From: an uncultured Lachnospiraceae bacterium
GTDB lineage: Bacteria > Bacillota > Clostridia > Lachnospirales > Lachnospiraceae
Assembly (NCBI GenBank): GCA_934351925.1
Contig: CAKRJT010000034.1
Location: 1-29,874 of the forward strand
Direction: 5' to 3'
DNA length: 29,874 nt
Shown: positions 6,802 to 15,545 of the stretch, piece by piece
Numbering within the stretch: position 1 is the stretch's first letter
Layout of the letters: every line of letters begins with the position of its first letter
Translations under genes and position numbers: made by a program
Notes under the pieces: generated by a model
What the model was told of the DNA's origin: nothing
What the model saw: the letters and a program-made list of their open reading frames with translations, nothing else
The model's database searches: none

Positions 6802-7541
6802 CAGCCTTCCTCCTTCTTAACAGTGCTTTCAGCCTTAGAAGCACCTTCATTCTGACTCTCCGCAAAGATTCTTCCGCCGCACATCATGTTGGTACAGGAA
6901 GCACAGCCGCCATCCTTGCATATCTGAATATCCGAATACTCTTTTTTCTTCTTATTCTTGAACTTGTTCTGGATGGCAACAAGCGCGGCAAGAACGAAGA
7001 AAGCCCCCGGAGGAAGAATGAATATAATCATAGGCTCGTATGAAGCCGGCATTACATGAAGCCCGAATACAGTACCCGCGCCGATAAGCTCTCTGAATGC
7101 ACCAAGAACCGTAAGTCCGACCGTAAATCCGAGTCCCATTCCAAGTCCGTCAAACATACTCGGAAGCACAGGATTCTTTGAAGCGTAAGCCTCCGCACGC
7201 CCGAGAATAATACAGTTAACCACGATGAGCGGAATATATATTCCGAGTGCATCGTAGAGTGACGGCGGGCAGTACGCCTGCATGAGAAAGTCAACCACTG
7301 TAACGAATGTGGCAACGATAACAATAAATGCCGGCATTCTCACTCTTCCCGGAATGACCTTCCTGAGCATGGAAATCATAATGTTTGACAAGGTTAAAAC
7401 CACCGTCGAGGCGAGTCCCATTCCGACACCGTTTATTGCGGCTGTCGTTACCGCAAGCGTAGGACACATTCCCAGCATGAGCACGAAGGTAGGATTCTCC
7501 TTCACAATGCCGTTGTAGAGACGTTCAACACATTTATTCAT
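6801..7541 (-). CDS. rnfE: Rnf complex subunit E with a Cys-rich C-terminal tail
   Basis: Membrane partner of RnfA; C26 (LGMCPTLA) and C110 (VVNCIILG) are the expected 2Fe-2S ligands. The membrane core ends near residue 190. After it comes a basic stretch and a tail of about 50 residues with C208-x4-C213-x2-C216-x4-C221, which could bind a further metal or Fe-S cluster. The total of 246 residues is longer than the roughly 200 typical of proteobacterial RnfE/RsxE. It overlaps rnfG by eight bases (ATGAATAA) and rnfA by one. Confidence 0.94.
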   Translation of the reverse strand: MNKCVERLYNGIVKENPTFVLMLGMCPTLAVTTAAINGVGMGLASTVVLTLSNIMISMLRKVIPGRVRMPAFIVIVATFVTVVDFLMQAYCPPSLYDALGIYIPLIVVNCIILGRAEAYASKNPVLPSMFDGLGMGLGFTVGLTVLGAFRELIGAGTVFGLHVMPASYEPMIIFILPPGAFFVLAALVAIQNKFKNKKKKEYSDIQICKDGGCASCTNMMCGGRIFAESQNEGASKAESTVKKEEG

Positions 7542-8265
7542 TTACGGCACCTCCTTTTTCATCTACAGCGCATACCTGACATGCTCCGTCAACCGTACCG
7601 ACAACGGAACTCTTTAGAATGGTTCTGTATGCGGCGAGTGCGGCATTGACACCATTGGTCATTGATTTGGTAGTGTAAGTGGCAGAGGAGATTGCATCAA
7701 TCTCATTGTCCGCCTGCTTACCCGTCTTGGTGTAGGAGAACACATCTGTCATTACACCCGTGAACTGACCGAGAAAGCTGTCATTCTGAGCGTTCATGCC
7801 AAGTCCCGGGGTCTCACTGATAGAGAGAATCTCAACACCTGCAACCGTTCCGTCTACAAGTATTCCGACTGACATCTGTATGCTTCCGCCGTAGGCCTCG
7901 GAATTGGTGATTGTCACGACATAGCCTGCCACATTGCCGTCGCTGCCGTAAGCCGTCACAACCGCATCAAGAGTGTTCGCGGTGTTGTCGCCAAGCTCCG
8001 ACGTAAAGCCGGTAGACAAAGCTGACAACGACTCTTCACTCCACTCGTCAAAGGTCATCGCTGATACGATACTGTCTGCAGCACCTTCCGCATCTGCAAC
8101 CTTCTCATAGTATTTTTGAAAAACAGCCTTGTATGCCTTCTCCGTCTTAGCCTTCGCCTGTGCCTCAATAGGCGACTTTGTAATCTTGTAGACCCCTCCG
8201 AGAAGCAGTCCTGCTATAAGCGTTATCACAAAGAGGACAAGTGTATCTTTTATAATCTTTTTCAT
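7534..8265 (-). CDS. rnfG: Rnf complex subunit G, covalent-FMN protein
   Basis: Extracytoplasmic flavoprotein anchored by one N-terminal helix (about 8-27). The FMN attachment motif (S/T)GATxT appears as SSATYT at 193-198, so FMN is expected on the final Thr (T198) by homology with RnfG/NqrC. The C-terminus carries an extra tail, GACQVCAVDEKGGAVNE, with C229-x2-C232. 243 residues; its ATG directly follows the rnfD stop. Confidence 0.94.
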   Translation of the reverse strand: MKKIIKDTLVLFVITLIAGLLLGGVYKITKSPIEAQAKAKTEKAYKAVFQKYYEKVADAEGAADSIVSAMTFDEWSEESLSALSTGFTSELGDNTANTLDAVVTAYGSDGNVAGYVVTITNSEAYGGSIQMSVGILVDGTVAGVEILSISETPGLGMNAQNDSFLGQFTGVMTDVFSYTKTGKQADNEIDAISSATYTTKSMTNGVNAALAAYRTILKSSVVGTVDGACQVCAVDEKGGAVNE

Positions 8266-9204
8266 CTACTTATCCCCCTTCTCAGCTTTTTTCTTCACAA
8301 CACCGAACGCTGTCGGAGCCGTAAGCTTCTCTATAATCGGAACCAGCAGGTTCGAGAAGATGATTGCATATGAAACACCCTCCGCAGAGTTGCCCTGAAA
8401 ACGGAATATTCCCGTGAGAATACCGAGGATAATACCGAAAACAATCTTTCCGTTCTTCGTCACAGGGCTTGTTACATAGTCCGTTGCCATAAAAAATGCA
8501 CCGAGCATAAGTCCGCCGCCGCAAAGCTCGGCTGCAAGATATGTAAAGTCGATTCCCCTTCCGCCGAAAAGAAGCGTATATACCGCAAATGTTACGATAT
8601 AAGCAAGAGGTATTCTGATGGATATAACCTTTCTTATAAGAAGATAAACTGCACCGATAAGAATAGCTATAACCGAGGTCTCACCTATTGTTCCGCCGAT
8701 TGTTCCGATGAACATTGAGAGAACGTCGACCTCGCCGCCGGCCTTCAAAACCGCAAGAGGCGTTGCCGATGAAACTCCGTCATATACAAAATTAGTCATA
8801 TGTCCCGCAAATGAGATGAGCAGGAAGCATCTTGCCGCAAGCGCCGGGTTCATAAAGTTCTGTCCAAGTCCGCCAAAGAGCTGCTTTACAACAATGATAC
8901 CAAAAAGACAGCCGAGAATGACAAGGCCTACAGGCATTGTCGACGGCATGTTGAGCGCTATCAGAAGTCCCGTGACAACCGCGCTCAAGTCAGCTATCGT
9001 TATCGGCTTCTTCATCAAAAATTCGTAGGCAGCCTCAGCTCCCACGCAGGAGAGCACGGACACGGCAACTATAAGTGCCGCCCTCCAGCCAAAATTGTAA
9101 ATACCAAATATCGTCGCCGGAAGAAGTGCTATAATCACGTCAAGCATTATCGTCCGGGTTGTTGTCTTATCACTCACATGTGGTGATGATGATACATAAG
9201 CCAT
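8266..9204 (-). CDS. rnfD: Rnf complex subunit D, membrane FMN protein
   Basis: Integral membrane subunit with a second covalent FMN. The attachment motif is YDGVSSATPL, giving Thr148 as the FMN site by homology with RnfD/NqrB. 312 residues with multiple hydrophobic helices. It is thought to form part of the ion channel. It begins 14 bases after rnfC and abuts rnfG. Confidence 0.95.
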   Translation of the reverse strand: MAYVSSSPHVSDKTTTRTIMLDVIIALLPATIFGIYNFGWRAALIVAVSVLSCVGAEAAYEFLMKKPITIADLSAVVTGLLIALNMPSTMPVGLVILGCLFGIIVVKQLFGGLGQNFMNPALAARCFLLISFAGHMTNFVYDGVSSATPLAVLKAGGEVDVLSMFIGTIGGTIGETSVIAILIGAVYLLIRKVISIRIPLAYIVTFAVYTLLFGGRGIDFTYLAAELCGGGLMLGAFFMATDYVTSPVTKNGKIVFGIILGILTGIFRFQGNSAEGVSYAIIFSNLLVPIIEKLTAPTAFGVVKKKAEKGDK

Positions 9205-9218
9205 ACCGCTTCTTCCTC

Positions 9219-10541
9219 CTATTTCTTTCTTCTCTCAGCCATTACCATTTTTCGCATTGCCTTTATGGACTGTGTGAGCTGTCTCTGCGCCGGGCAGATG
9301 TATGAACAGCAGCCGCACTCGACACACTCCATGCCGTAATTTGCCACAAAGTCGTCCATCGCTCCGCGCCTTGCAAGTGTCGAGAGCTTCGCCGGTAGAA
9401 GGTTTTCAGGGCATACTTCGCCGCAGCGCCCGCACCTTATGCACGCGCTCTCCACCTTATCCTTGACCGTGTCGTGTGTGAACGCGAGAAGAGAGGATGT
9501 ATTCTTCGTGATCGGCACATTCAGGCTGTACATCGCAAATCCCATCATCGGTCCGCCCGAAATCATCTTCTCAGGCTCACTTACAAATCCGCCTGCCGCC
9601 TCCACCAGCTCGGTGTACGGTGTTCCGACATACACAAGGAAATTTCTCGGATTTTTGACCGCATCGCCGGTAACTGTCACTATGCGCTTCGTCAGAGGTC
9701 TTTTCTCCATGACCGCATTATAAATTGACACTATTGTATCTACATTATGTACAATACATCCCGCATCTGCCGGGAGCATCGATGAATTAATCTTTCTCTT
9801 TGTCACCGCATAGATGAGGCAGCGCTCACCGCCCTGAGGATACTTGGTTTTAAGGGTATCGACCACAATCCTCTCCTCACCCTTCGTCTTTTCCTTCAAG
9901 AGCCTGATTGCATCGGGCTTGTTATCCTCCACCGCGATATGCCCCGTAGCCTTTGGGAAAATTCTGAGTACAACCTTGAGCCCGTCTATGAGCTTATCCG
10001 TCTCCTCTAATATTCTGCGATAGTCCGAGGTGAGATAAGGCTCACACTCCGCCGCATTCACGATGATAGTATCGATATCACCTTCATTTTTGGGAGTGAG
10101 CTTTACATGGGTAGGAAATCCGGCTCCGCCCATTCCGACAACTCCGGCCTCCTTGACGAGTGCTCTTATCTCTGCCGCCTCAAGCTCCTCTATCTTTTTC
10201 TTCTGCGGTTCAAGCTCAACCGACTCATACAAGTCGTCGTTCTCCACTATAACCGCATTGACCTTCATTCCCGTTGCCGTCAGCCTCGGTTCAATGCTCT
10301 TTACCGTGCCCGAGACAGACGAGTGTATATTGGCAGATATGAAAGCCTGCCCCTCCGCTATCTTCTGCCCCATAAGTACCCTGTCACCCTTAGCGACAAG
10401 CGGCACTGCCGGAGCTCCTATATGCTGTGACAGCATAAATACCAGTTCTTTTCCGGGCTTTAATTCCTCGATTGGTGTATCCTTAGACATTGCCTTTCCG
10501 TCAAAAGGATGAACTCCGCCTTTAAACGTCAACACCGACAT
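9219..10541 (-). CDS. rnfC: Rnf complex subunit C, NADH-binding
   Basis: Peripheral subunit where electrons reach NAD+. 440 residues. The glycine-rich VVGMGGAGFPTHVKL (about 134-148) matches the nucleotide/FMN-binding fold shared with the complex I 51-kDa subunit. The C-terminal third has two ferredoxin motifs, CIRCGRCGEVCP and CVECGCCSYICP. First gene of the operon. ATG 10541 is preceded by AGGAGG at ten bases. The Rnf complex oxidises ferredoxin with NAD+ and drives H+ or Na+ export, central to energy conservation in butyrate-forming Clostridia. Confidence 0.96.
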   Translation of the reverse strand: MSVLTFKGGVHPFDGKAMSKDTPIEELKPGKELVFMLSQHIGAPAVPLVAKGDRVLMGQKIAEGQAFISANIHSSVSGTVKSIEPRLTATGMKVNAVIVENDDLYESVELEPQKKKIEELEAAEIRALVKEAGVVGMGGAGFPTHVKLTPKNEGDIDTIIVNAAECEPYLTSDYRRILEETDKLIDGLKVVLRIFPKATGHIAVEDNKPDAIRLLKEKTKGEERIVVDTLKTKYPQGGERCLIYAVTKRKINSSMLPADAGCIVHNVDTIVSIYNAVMEKRPLTKRIVTVTGDAVKNPRNFLVYVGTPYTELVEAAGGFVSEPEKMISGGPMMGFAMYSLNVPITKNTSSLLAFTHDTVKDKVESACIRCGRCGEVCPENLLPAKLSTLARRGAMDDFVANYGMECVECGCCSYICPAQRQLTQSIKAMRKMVMAERRKK

Positions 10542-10609
10542 ACATATTCTTCCTCCTTTTTGTCTGCATCTTTTAATGCATTAGCTCAATAAAACGAACT
10601 ATTAGATCT

Positions 10610-10632
10610 ATTATATAACAATTCCATGTCAA
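10610..10632 (-). promoter_or_regulatory. Promoter-like hexamers upstream of rnfC, badly spaced
   Basis: A perfect TTGACA (627-632 of this kilobase) and a perfect TATAAT (610-615) are present on the minus strand about 70-90 bases before rnfC, but only 11 bases apart rather than 17. Either hexamer may belong to a promoter with a poorer partner. 10542-10826 is otherwise a divergent, AT-rich promoter region. Confidence 0.3.
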
Positions 10633-10707
10633 AAATATAGTCTAAAATTTAACAAAATACTTTATTTAATTAACTTTGGAAATAATACACAAAATAATTT
10701 TATATTT

Positions 10708-10743
10708 TTGTGCTTTTTTACTTTGTACATTATATGCTATAAT
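10708..10743 (+). promoter_or_regulatory. Probable promoter of the YprB-like exonuclease
   Basis: TTGTGC (10708), 17 bases, then TATATG (10731). A consensus TATAAT at 10738 also has TTTTTA 17 bases before it. Either gives a leader of about 80 bases before the ATG at 10827. Confidence 0.5.
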
Positions 10744-10826
10744 AAACACAGGCAATAGCATGAAATCGTAAAAAACACGTTTTTCATTACTATTTAAGGG
10801 ATTAATATGATTTTCAGGAGGCTGCC

Positions 10827-11933
10827 ATGCTTTGCATAACAAAGGAGCTGGACGATAACATTGAATACATTGACTATACAGGCTTCAAGAAGGAGGACGT
10901 TGTCTTTTTTGACATAGAGACCACAGGCTTTTCACCCGAGACCACCATACTCTACATGATAGGCTGCGTATACTATCAGCAGAACAGACTCATCTGTACA
11001 CAGTGGTTTTCAGACAGCCGTGATGCACAGAAAGACGTTCTGGTCGCATTTATGGAATTTATAGGCAGCTACAGGCTGCTTATCTGCTATAACGGACTCG
11101 GCTTTGACATTCCGTATCTGCAGAAAAAATGCCACATGTACAAGCTGTCCTACCCTATAGAACAGATGGCTGTGCTCGACATATACAAACAGCTCCAGCC
11201 ATACCGTGGCATACTGCACACACCCAACCTCAAGCAGAAATCCGTTGAGGCATTTCTCGGTCTCGACCGCGAGGACAGCTACAGCGGCGGCGAACTCATC
11301 GAGATTTATCTCCGATACCTTGACAGCCACGCAAATGACAGTCTCAATCTGCTCACACTGCACAACCGTGAAGATTTGATAGGCATGACAGCGCTTCTGT
11401 CCATGCTGTCCTACCGCATCGCCTACAATGGCGGCTTCACCGTCGAGCATATAGAAAAAGTATCCTACAATCAGCCCGACCGAGCGCCGGGGACGGAGAT
11501 TACCTTCTCGATAAGGCTTGAAAAACCTGTGCCAAAACGCATCTCCTTCGGGAATGAGTCAGCGTATTTTTTGCTTTACGCGGACACAGCGACGCTCACA
11601 GTCAAAGCGCACACCGACGAGCTCAAGTATTTTTATCCCAATTACAAGGATTATTACTACCTTCCGCAGGAGGATACAGCAATACACAAAAGCGTCGCCT
11701 TCTATGTCGACAAGAATTTCCGCACCAGAGCTAAGGCCGCCAACTGCTACAGCCGCAAAACAGGCTGCTTTCTCCCGCAGTATGACGAGATAATCACGCC
11801 ATACTTTAAGATAGACTATTATGACAAGACAACCTACTTCGAGTTCACTGACGACTTTAAGGGCAGCCCTGACAAAATCAAGAAATATATCCTGCATATA
11901 ATGTCCTATCTCACCGAACAGAACAACAAGTAA
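10827..11933 (+). CDS. YprB-like DEDD exonuclease (RNase H-like)
   Basis: 368 residues, PF13482-type. Exonuclease motifs are visible: VVFFDIETTGF (D29, E31), CYNGLGFDIPYL (D94) and LHNREDLIGM (H179, D183), matching the four acidic residues of the DEDD fold. The C-terminal half (about 220-368) has no motif I recognise. The precise substrate of this family is not well established. It is the only clear plus-strand gene here. ATG has AGGAGG seven bases upstream. It ends at a terminator shared with cheR. Confidence 0.85.
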   Translation: MLCITKELDDNIEYIDYTGFKKEDVVFFDIETTGFSPETTILYMIGCVYYQQNRLICTQWFSDSRDAQKDVLVAFMEFIGSYRLLICYNGLGFDIPYLQKKCHMYKLSYPIEQMAVLDIYKQLQPYRGILHTPNLKQKSVEAFLGLDREDSYSGGELIEIYLRYLDSHANDSLNLLTLHNREDLIGMTALLSMLSYRIAYNGGFTVEHIEKVSYNQPDRAPGTEITFSIRLEKPVPKRISFGNESAYFLLYADTATLTVKAHTDELKYFYPNYKDYYYLPQEDTAIHKSVAFYVDKNFRTRAKAANCYSRKTGCFLPQYDEIITPYFKIDYYDKTTYFEFTDDFKGSPDKIKKYILHIMSYLTEQNNK

Positions 11934-11950
11934 ATATGAAATATATGCAA

Positions 11951-11984
11951 AAATCCCTGAAGTTTTGTAAACCTTCAGGGATTT
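11951..11984. terminator. Shared bidirectional terminator
   Basis: aaatccctgaag and cttcagggattt form a perfect 12-bp stem with a 10-base loop, and T-rich tails on both strands. It lies between two converging genes, the exonuclease (plus) and cheR (minus). Confidence 0.92.
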
Positions 11985-11998
11985 ATTTTCTTAGAATA

Positions 11999-12781
11999 TT
12001 ACTCATTTTTCTTATAAAAGAATGAGCGGGACGACGTAAATCCAAGCTCTCTGTAATTTACAATCTGCTCCGTACTTCCGACAAACAGCGTTCCGCCAGG
12101 AACAAGTGAGTCATAGAACCTTCTGTATATTCCGTCCTTCGCTTCCTCCGTAAAATAGATTACCACATTACGGCACACTATAAGATTAAGCCTTGTAGGA
12201 TATGGATCCTTCAAAAGATTGTGTTTCTTGAACTCAACACACTTCTTGACCTCTTCCTTAATCTGGAAGGAATTATCTCCTACCTTTGTGAAATACTTCG
12301 TCTTGAATTCATCAGGAAGAGCGTTAAGGCTCTGCCCACGGTAAAGTCCCATACGAGCCTTGTCAAGCACCTGCTCATCGATATCCGTTGCTATTATCTT
12401 AATATTGTTAAGCGGCATGAACTTCGAAAGCAGCATCGCAAGTGAATATGGTTCATCACCCGTTGAACAGGCCGCACTCCATATTCTTACACCGCTTCCA
12501 TACTTCTTAACCAGCTCAGGGAATACGTCCGACTCAAGAATCTTCCATTGCTCCGGATTTCTGTAAAACTCGGACACATTGATAGTGAGATAATTGACAA
12601 ACTCCTCAAAAAGAGCCTTATCCTTCTTAATTGCAGCTATGTATTCGTCATAACCGGGATATTTATTCTTGGCAATCAGTGTGTCGATACGTCTCTTCAT
12701 CTGACGTTCCTTATATGAATTCAAATCAATACTTGTAAGGGCATACACATTTTTCTTAAAGCCCTCGTAATCATTTGCCAT
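11999..12781 (-). CDS. cheR: Chemotaxis protein methyltransferase CheR
   Basis: Transfers methyl groups from SAM to glutamates of chemoreceptors for adaptation. 260 residues from ATG 12781 (MANDYEGFKKNVY), chosen because GGAG lies eight bases upstream; a GTG at 12790 is in frame but too close to that site. N-terminal helical CheR_N domain (about 1-75), then the SAM-binding domain with VRIWSAACSTGDEPYSLAM and later LNLIVCRNVVIYF. No other chemotaxis gene is adjacent, so it is a stand-alone copy. Confidence 0.93.
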   Translation of the reverse strand: MANDYEGFKKNVYALTSIDLNSYKERQMKRRIDTLIAKNKYPGYDEYIAAIKKDKALFEEFVNYLTINVSEFYRNPEQWKILESDVFPELVKKYGSGVRIWSAACSTGDEPYSLAMLLSKFMPLNNIKIIATDIDEQVLDKARMGLYRGQSLNALPDEFKTKYFTKVGDNSFQIKEEVKKCVEFKKHNLLKDPYPTRLNLIVCRNVVIYFTEEAKDGIYRRFYDSLVPGGTLFVGSTEQIVNYRELGFTSSRSFFYKKNE

Positions 12782-12818
12782 TCCAAACACTCCTTTATCG
12801 GTATAATACTACATAACA

Positions 12819-12862
12819 AACGCCACACTTCATGCAAATGTTCTCACAAGAAATGTGGCGTT
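12819..12862 (-). terminator. Hairpin after rpsA
   Basis: aacgccaca and tgtggcgtt form a 9-bp stem closing a 26-base loop with further weak pairs. The following T-run on the minus strand is poor (gtttgtt), so termination may be partial. It also lies in the cheR promoter region. Confidence 0.5.
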
Positions 12863-12874
12863 CCAAGTCAAATA

Positions 12875-13963
12875 TTACTGCTCGTCGTCAACATTGTCCT
12901 CATTCTTAGCAGGAGCAAGTAAAGCCTTAATGCTTAAGCTGATCTTCTTAGCCTCGAGATTGAAATCAACAACCTTAGCCTCGATCTCCTGACCAACCTT
13001 AAGAACATCCGATGGCTTGTCAACATGCTCTGTAGAAATCTGAGAAACATGAAGAAGTGCATCAATACCCGGCTCAAGCTCAACGAAAGCGCCGAAATCT
13101 GTCATTCTGGCAACCTTTCCCTTAACTACATTGCCGACTGCATACTTCTGCTCTGCTGTAGGCCATGGGTTGGTCTCCTCAAACTTGAGTGAAAGAGCAA
13201 TCTTGTCACCCTGGATATCCTTGATAAATGCCTTGACATGATCGCCCGGCTTGAATACCTTCTTAGGGTTCTCAATTCTTCCCCATGACATCTCAGAAAT
13301 GTGGAGAAGTCCGTCTACACCGCCGATATCGATGAATACACCGAAATCAGTAACATTCTTAACTGTTCCTTCTACCGTCTGACCAACAGAAATCTTAGCG
13401 AGAACCTCCTCCTGACGCTTCTGCTTCTCAGCAACTAAAAGCTGCTTGCGGTCACCGATGATTCTTCTCTTAGCTGTGTTGAACTCAGTGATAACAAAAG
13501 AAATCTCCTGACCTGCATACTTGGAAAGATCCTTCTCGTATGTGTCGGATACAAGGCTTGATGGAATAAATACTCTTGTCTCCTCAACGATAACGGTAAG
13601 ACCTCCGTTAGTAACCTGTGAAACCTTGGCAGTGAGGACTTCCTTGTTCTCGAAAGCCTCCTCAAGTCTCTTCTTTCCATTCTCAGCAGCAAGTCTCTTA
13701 TATGTAAGCATTACATATCCATCGCCGTCATTAACCTTAAGAACCTTAGCCTGCATCTTATCGCCCTCGTGTACGAGAGTGGTTAAATCAACGTTAGATG
13801 TGTTAGTGTACTCATTTCTGGTAATTATACCATCAGCCTTATAGCCAATGTTAAGTATAATCTCATCTTCCTTAACGCCGATGACTGTTCCTTCTACGAC
13901 CTCTCCTGTTCTGATTGTTTTTAAAGATTCTTCTAACATCTGTTCAAAACTTAAATCTGACAT
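12875..13963 (-). CDS. rpsA: Ribosomal protein S1, four-domain type
   Basis: RNA-binding protein of the small ribosomal subunit that helps recruit mRNA. 362 residues with four S1 (OB-fold) domains at about 19-90, 107-172, 192-260 and 276-347. The last two carry the classic VTDFGVFIDIGG / MTDFGAFVEL with GLLHISEMSW / ALLHVSQIS motifs. This is the shorter Firmicutes form, not the six-domain E. coli type. Its ATG overlaps the ispH stop by 13 bases, so the two are coupled. An acidic tail (NEDNVDDEQ) ends the protein. Confidence 0.95.
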   Translation of the reverse strand: MSDLSFEQMLEESLKTIRTGEVVEGTVIGVKEDEIILNIGYKADGIITRNEYTNTSNVDLTTLVHEGDKMQAKVLKVNDGDGYVMLTYKRLAAENGKKRLEEAFENKEVLTAKVSQVTNGGLTVIVEETRVFIPSSLVSDTYEKDLSKYAGQEISFVITEFNTAKRRIIGDRKQLLVAEKQKRQEEVLAKISVGQTVEGTVKNVTDFGVFIDIGGVDGLLHISEMSWGRIENPKKVFKPGDHVKAFIKDIQGDKIALSLKFEETNPWPTAEQKYAVGNVVKGKVARMTDFGAFVELEPGIDALLHVSQISTEHVDKPSDVLKVGQEIEAKVVDFNLEAKKISLSIKALLAPAKNEDNVDDEQ

Positions 13964-14787
13964 CTCGTTTGAACCTCCTCAATAATATTCTTTGGGGTTG
14001 ATGCCCCGGCAGTAATCCCTATTCTTTGCATTCCCCTTATTGCTGTAAAATCCATGTCCTCGGCAGTCTGAATATAATAGGTATTACTACATTCCTCCTT
14101 GCAAATCTCAAACAATTTCTGGGTATTGGAACTGTTCTTCCCACCAATGACAATCATGGCATCTACCTGTGAAGCTATCTGTCTTGCCTCGGTCTGCCGA
14201 ACTTCAGTGGCGTTGCAAATCGTATTTAAACATTTTATATCATAACCCTTTTTCTCGAAAATTTCAACTATTTCTTGAAATTTCTTTAAATTAAATGTAG
14301 TTTGTGATACAATGCTTAGCTTTTTTTCCAGAATATTCAAATTTTCGGCTTCATCGGCACTTCCGACCACATAGGTGTCCGCCCCCGACCAGCCGCGTAT
14401 TCCCTTTACCTCCGGATGTTCCCTGTTTCCAACGATGATGACCGTGCGTCCTGCTGCCGACTCCTCACCGACTATCTTGTATATCTTAGAGACAAACGGA
14501 CAGGTGGCATCCTCTATATCCATGCCGCACTCTCTTAATCTGTCAAATTCCACGCGGCTTGCACCATGCGCGCGCACAACTATTGTTCCCTTTTGAAGCT
14601 GCAGCAAATCCGTATTCTCCTCGACAACCTTCACGCCATGCCTCTCTAAATCAGCCACAACCTGCTCATTATGAATTATCGGCCCGTAAGTGTACACATG
14701 CTCCTTGTCAACATTTGCATAGACCTTCTCAACCGCACGCTTTACGCCGAAGCAGAACCCTGCTGTCTTTGCGACAATAACTTCCAT
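13951..14787 (-). CDS. ispH: 4-hydroxy-3-methylbut-2-enyl diphosphate reductase
   Basis: Last step of the MEP isoprenoid pathway, making IPP and DMAPP with a 4Fe-4S enzyme. 278 residues. The three cluster cysteines are present: C12 (GFCFGV), C96 (DATCPF), C191 (NTICNAT). Substrate-binding H39, H74 and H124 and catalytic E126 (REHPEV) are also there. In many Clostridia ispH is fused to rpsA in one chain; here they are separate frames with a 13-base overlap. GAGGAG lies 12 bases before the ATG. Confidence 0.96.
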   Translation of the reverse strand: MEVIVAKTAGFCFGVKRAVEKVYANVDKEHVYTYGPIIHNEQVVADLERHGVKVVEENTDLLQLQKGTIVVRAHGASRVEFDRLRECGMDIEDATCPFVSKIYKIVGEESAAGRTVIIVGNREHPEVKGIRGWSGADTYVVGSADEAENLNILEKKLSIVSQTTFNLKKFQEIVEIFEKKGYDIKCLNTICNATEVRQTEARQIASQVDAMIVIGGKNSSNTQKLFEICKEECSNTYYIQTAEDMDFTAIRGMQRIGITAGASTPKNIIEEVQTRCQI

Positions 14788-14841
14788 ATAATTAATTACT
14801 CCTCATTGCTTTTTATGTTCACAGCCATCCACGTCTGCGGG

Positions 14842-15510
14842 CTATTTTACGCCACCCTTAAAAATATTCATTATCACTGCAGTGACCTCGTCGATATCCA
14901 TGTCCGAAGAGTCGACAAGCACCGCGTCTTCTGCCTGCCTGAGCGGTGAAATATCCCTGTGCATATCGTTGTAATCGCGCTTTTCTATGTCCGCCTTTAT
15001 CACATCGATATCCTGCTTTCCGCCCTTCTCTACAAGCTCATCGTATCTTCTCTTCGCCCTCGCCTCAACACTCGCCGTGAGATACACCTTCACGGTTGCA
15101 TTCGGAAGCACACAGGTTCCTATATCCCTTCCGTCCATTATCACATCTGTTCCGGCGGCAAGCTGTCTCTGAAGTTCAACAAGCTTGCTTCTTACAGCAG
15201 CGTACACGGCAACTTTGCTTGCCATTCTGCCAACCTCCTCATGTCTTAAACGTCCGGTCACATTCTCGCCGTTTAAAATGACCTGCTGTGCTCCGTCCTC
15301 GTATGTAATCCTCACGTCAACATCTGCACATGCCTTAGATACGGCAGCCTCGTCGCTGCCGTCAATTCCGTTGTCAACAAAATATATAGCCATTGCACGG
15401 TACATTGCCCCCGTATCAACATAGACAAAGCCAAGCTCCTTTGCCACTCTCTTTGCTATTGTGCTCTTTCCCGCACCTGCCGGTCCGTCTATTGCAATAC
15501 TGTATGCCAT
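14842..15510 (-). CDS. cmk: Cytidylate kinase
   Basis: Phosphorylates CMP and dCMP to the diphosphates. 222 residues from ATG 15510 (MAYSIAIDGPAGAGKST), chosen because AAAGGAG lies nine bases upstream and the family starts here; the frame stays open to 15582 but that part overlaps the upstream gene. P-loop GPAGAGKST, NMP-binding YVDTGAMYRA and the MDGRDIGT motif are visible. It lies between an HI0933-like flavoprotein gene and ispH, a common Clostridia order (plsC is often between cmk and ispH but is absent here). Confidence 0.95.
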   Translation of the reverse strand: MAYSIAIDGPAGAGKSTIAKRVAKELGFVYVDTGAMYRAMAIYFVDNGIDGSDEAAVSKACADVDVRITYEDGAQQVILNGENVTGRLRHEEVGRMASKVAVYAAVRSKLVELQRQLAAGTDVIMDGRDIGTCVLPNATVKVYLTASVEARAKRRYDELVEKGGKQDIDVIKADIEKRDYNDMHRDISPLRQAEDAVLVDSSDMDIDEVTAVIMNIFKGGVK

Positions 15511-15545
15511 CTTCTCTTCTCCTTTTTCTGTATGAAATGATATCT

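Noticed and set aside
10063..10512. 149-codon plus-strand ORF opposite rnfC
   Set aside because: It lies wholly inside rnfC, whose motifs are clear; it has no ribosome site or recognisable domain.
10610..10632. Perfect TTGACA and TATAAT as one rnf promoter
   Set aside because: They are 11 bases apart, too close for a sigma-A promoter, so I list them only as weak evidence.
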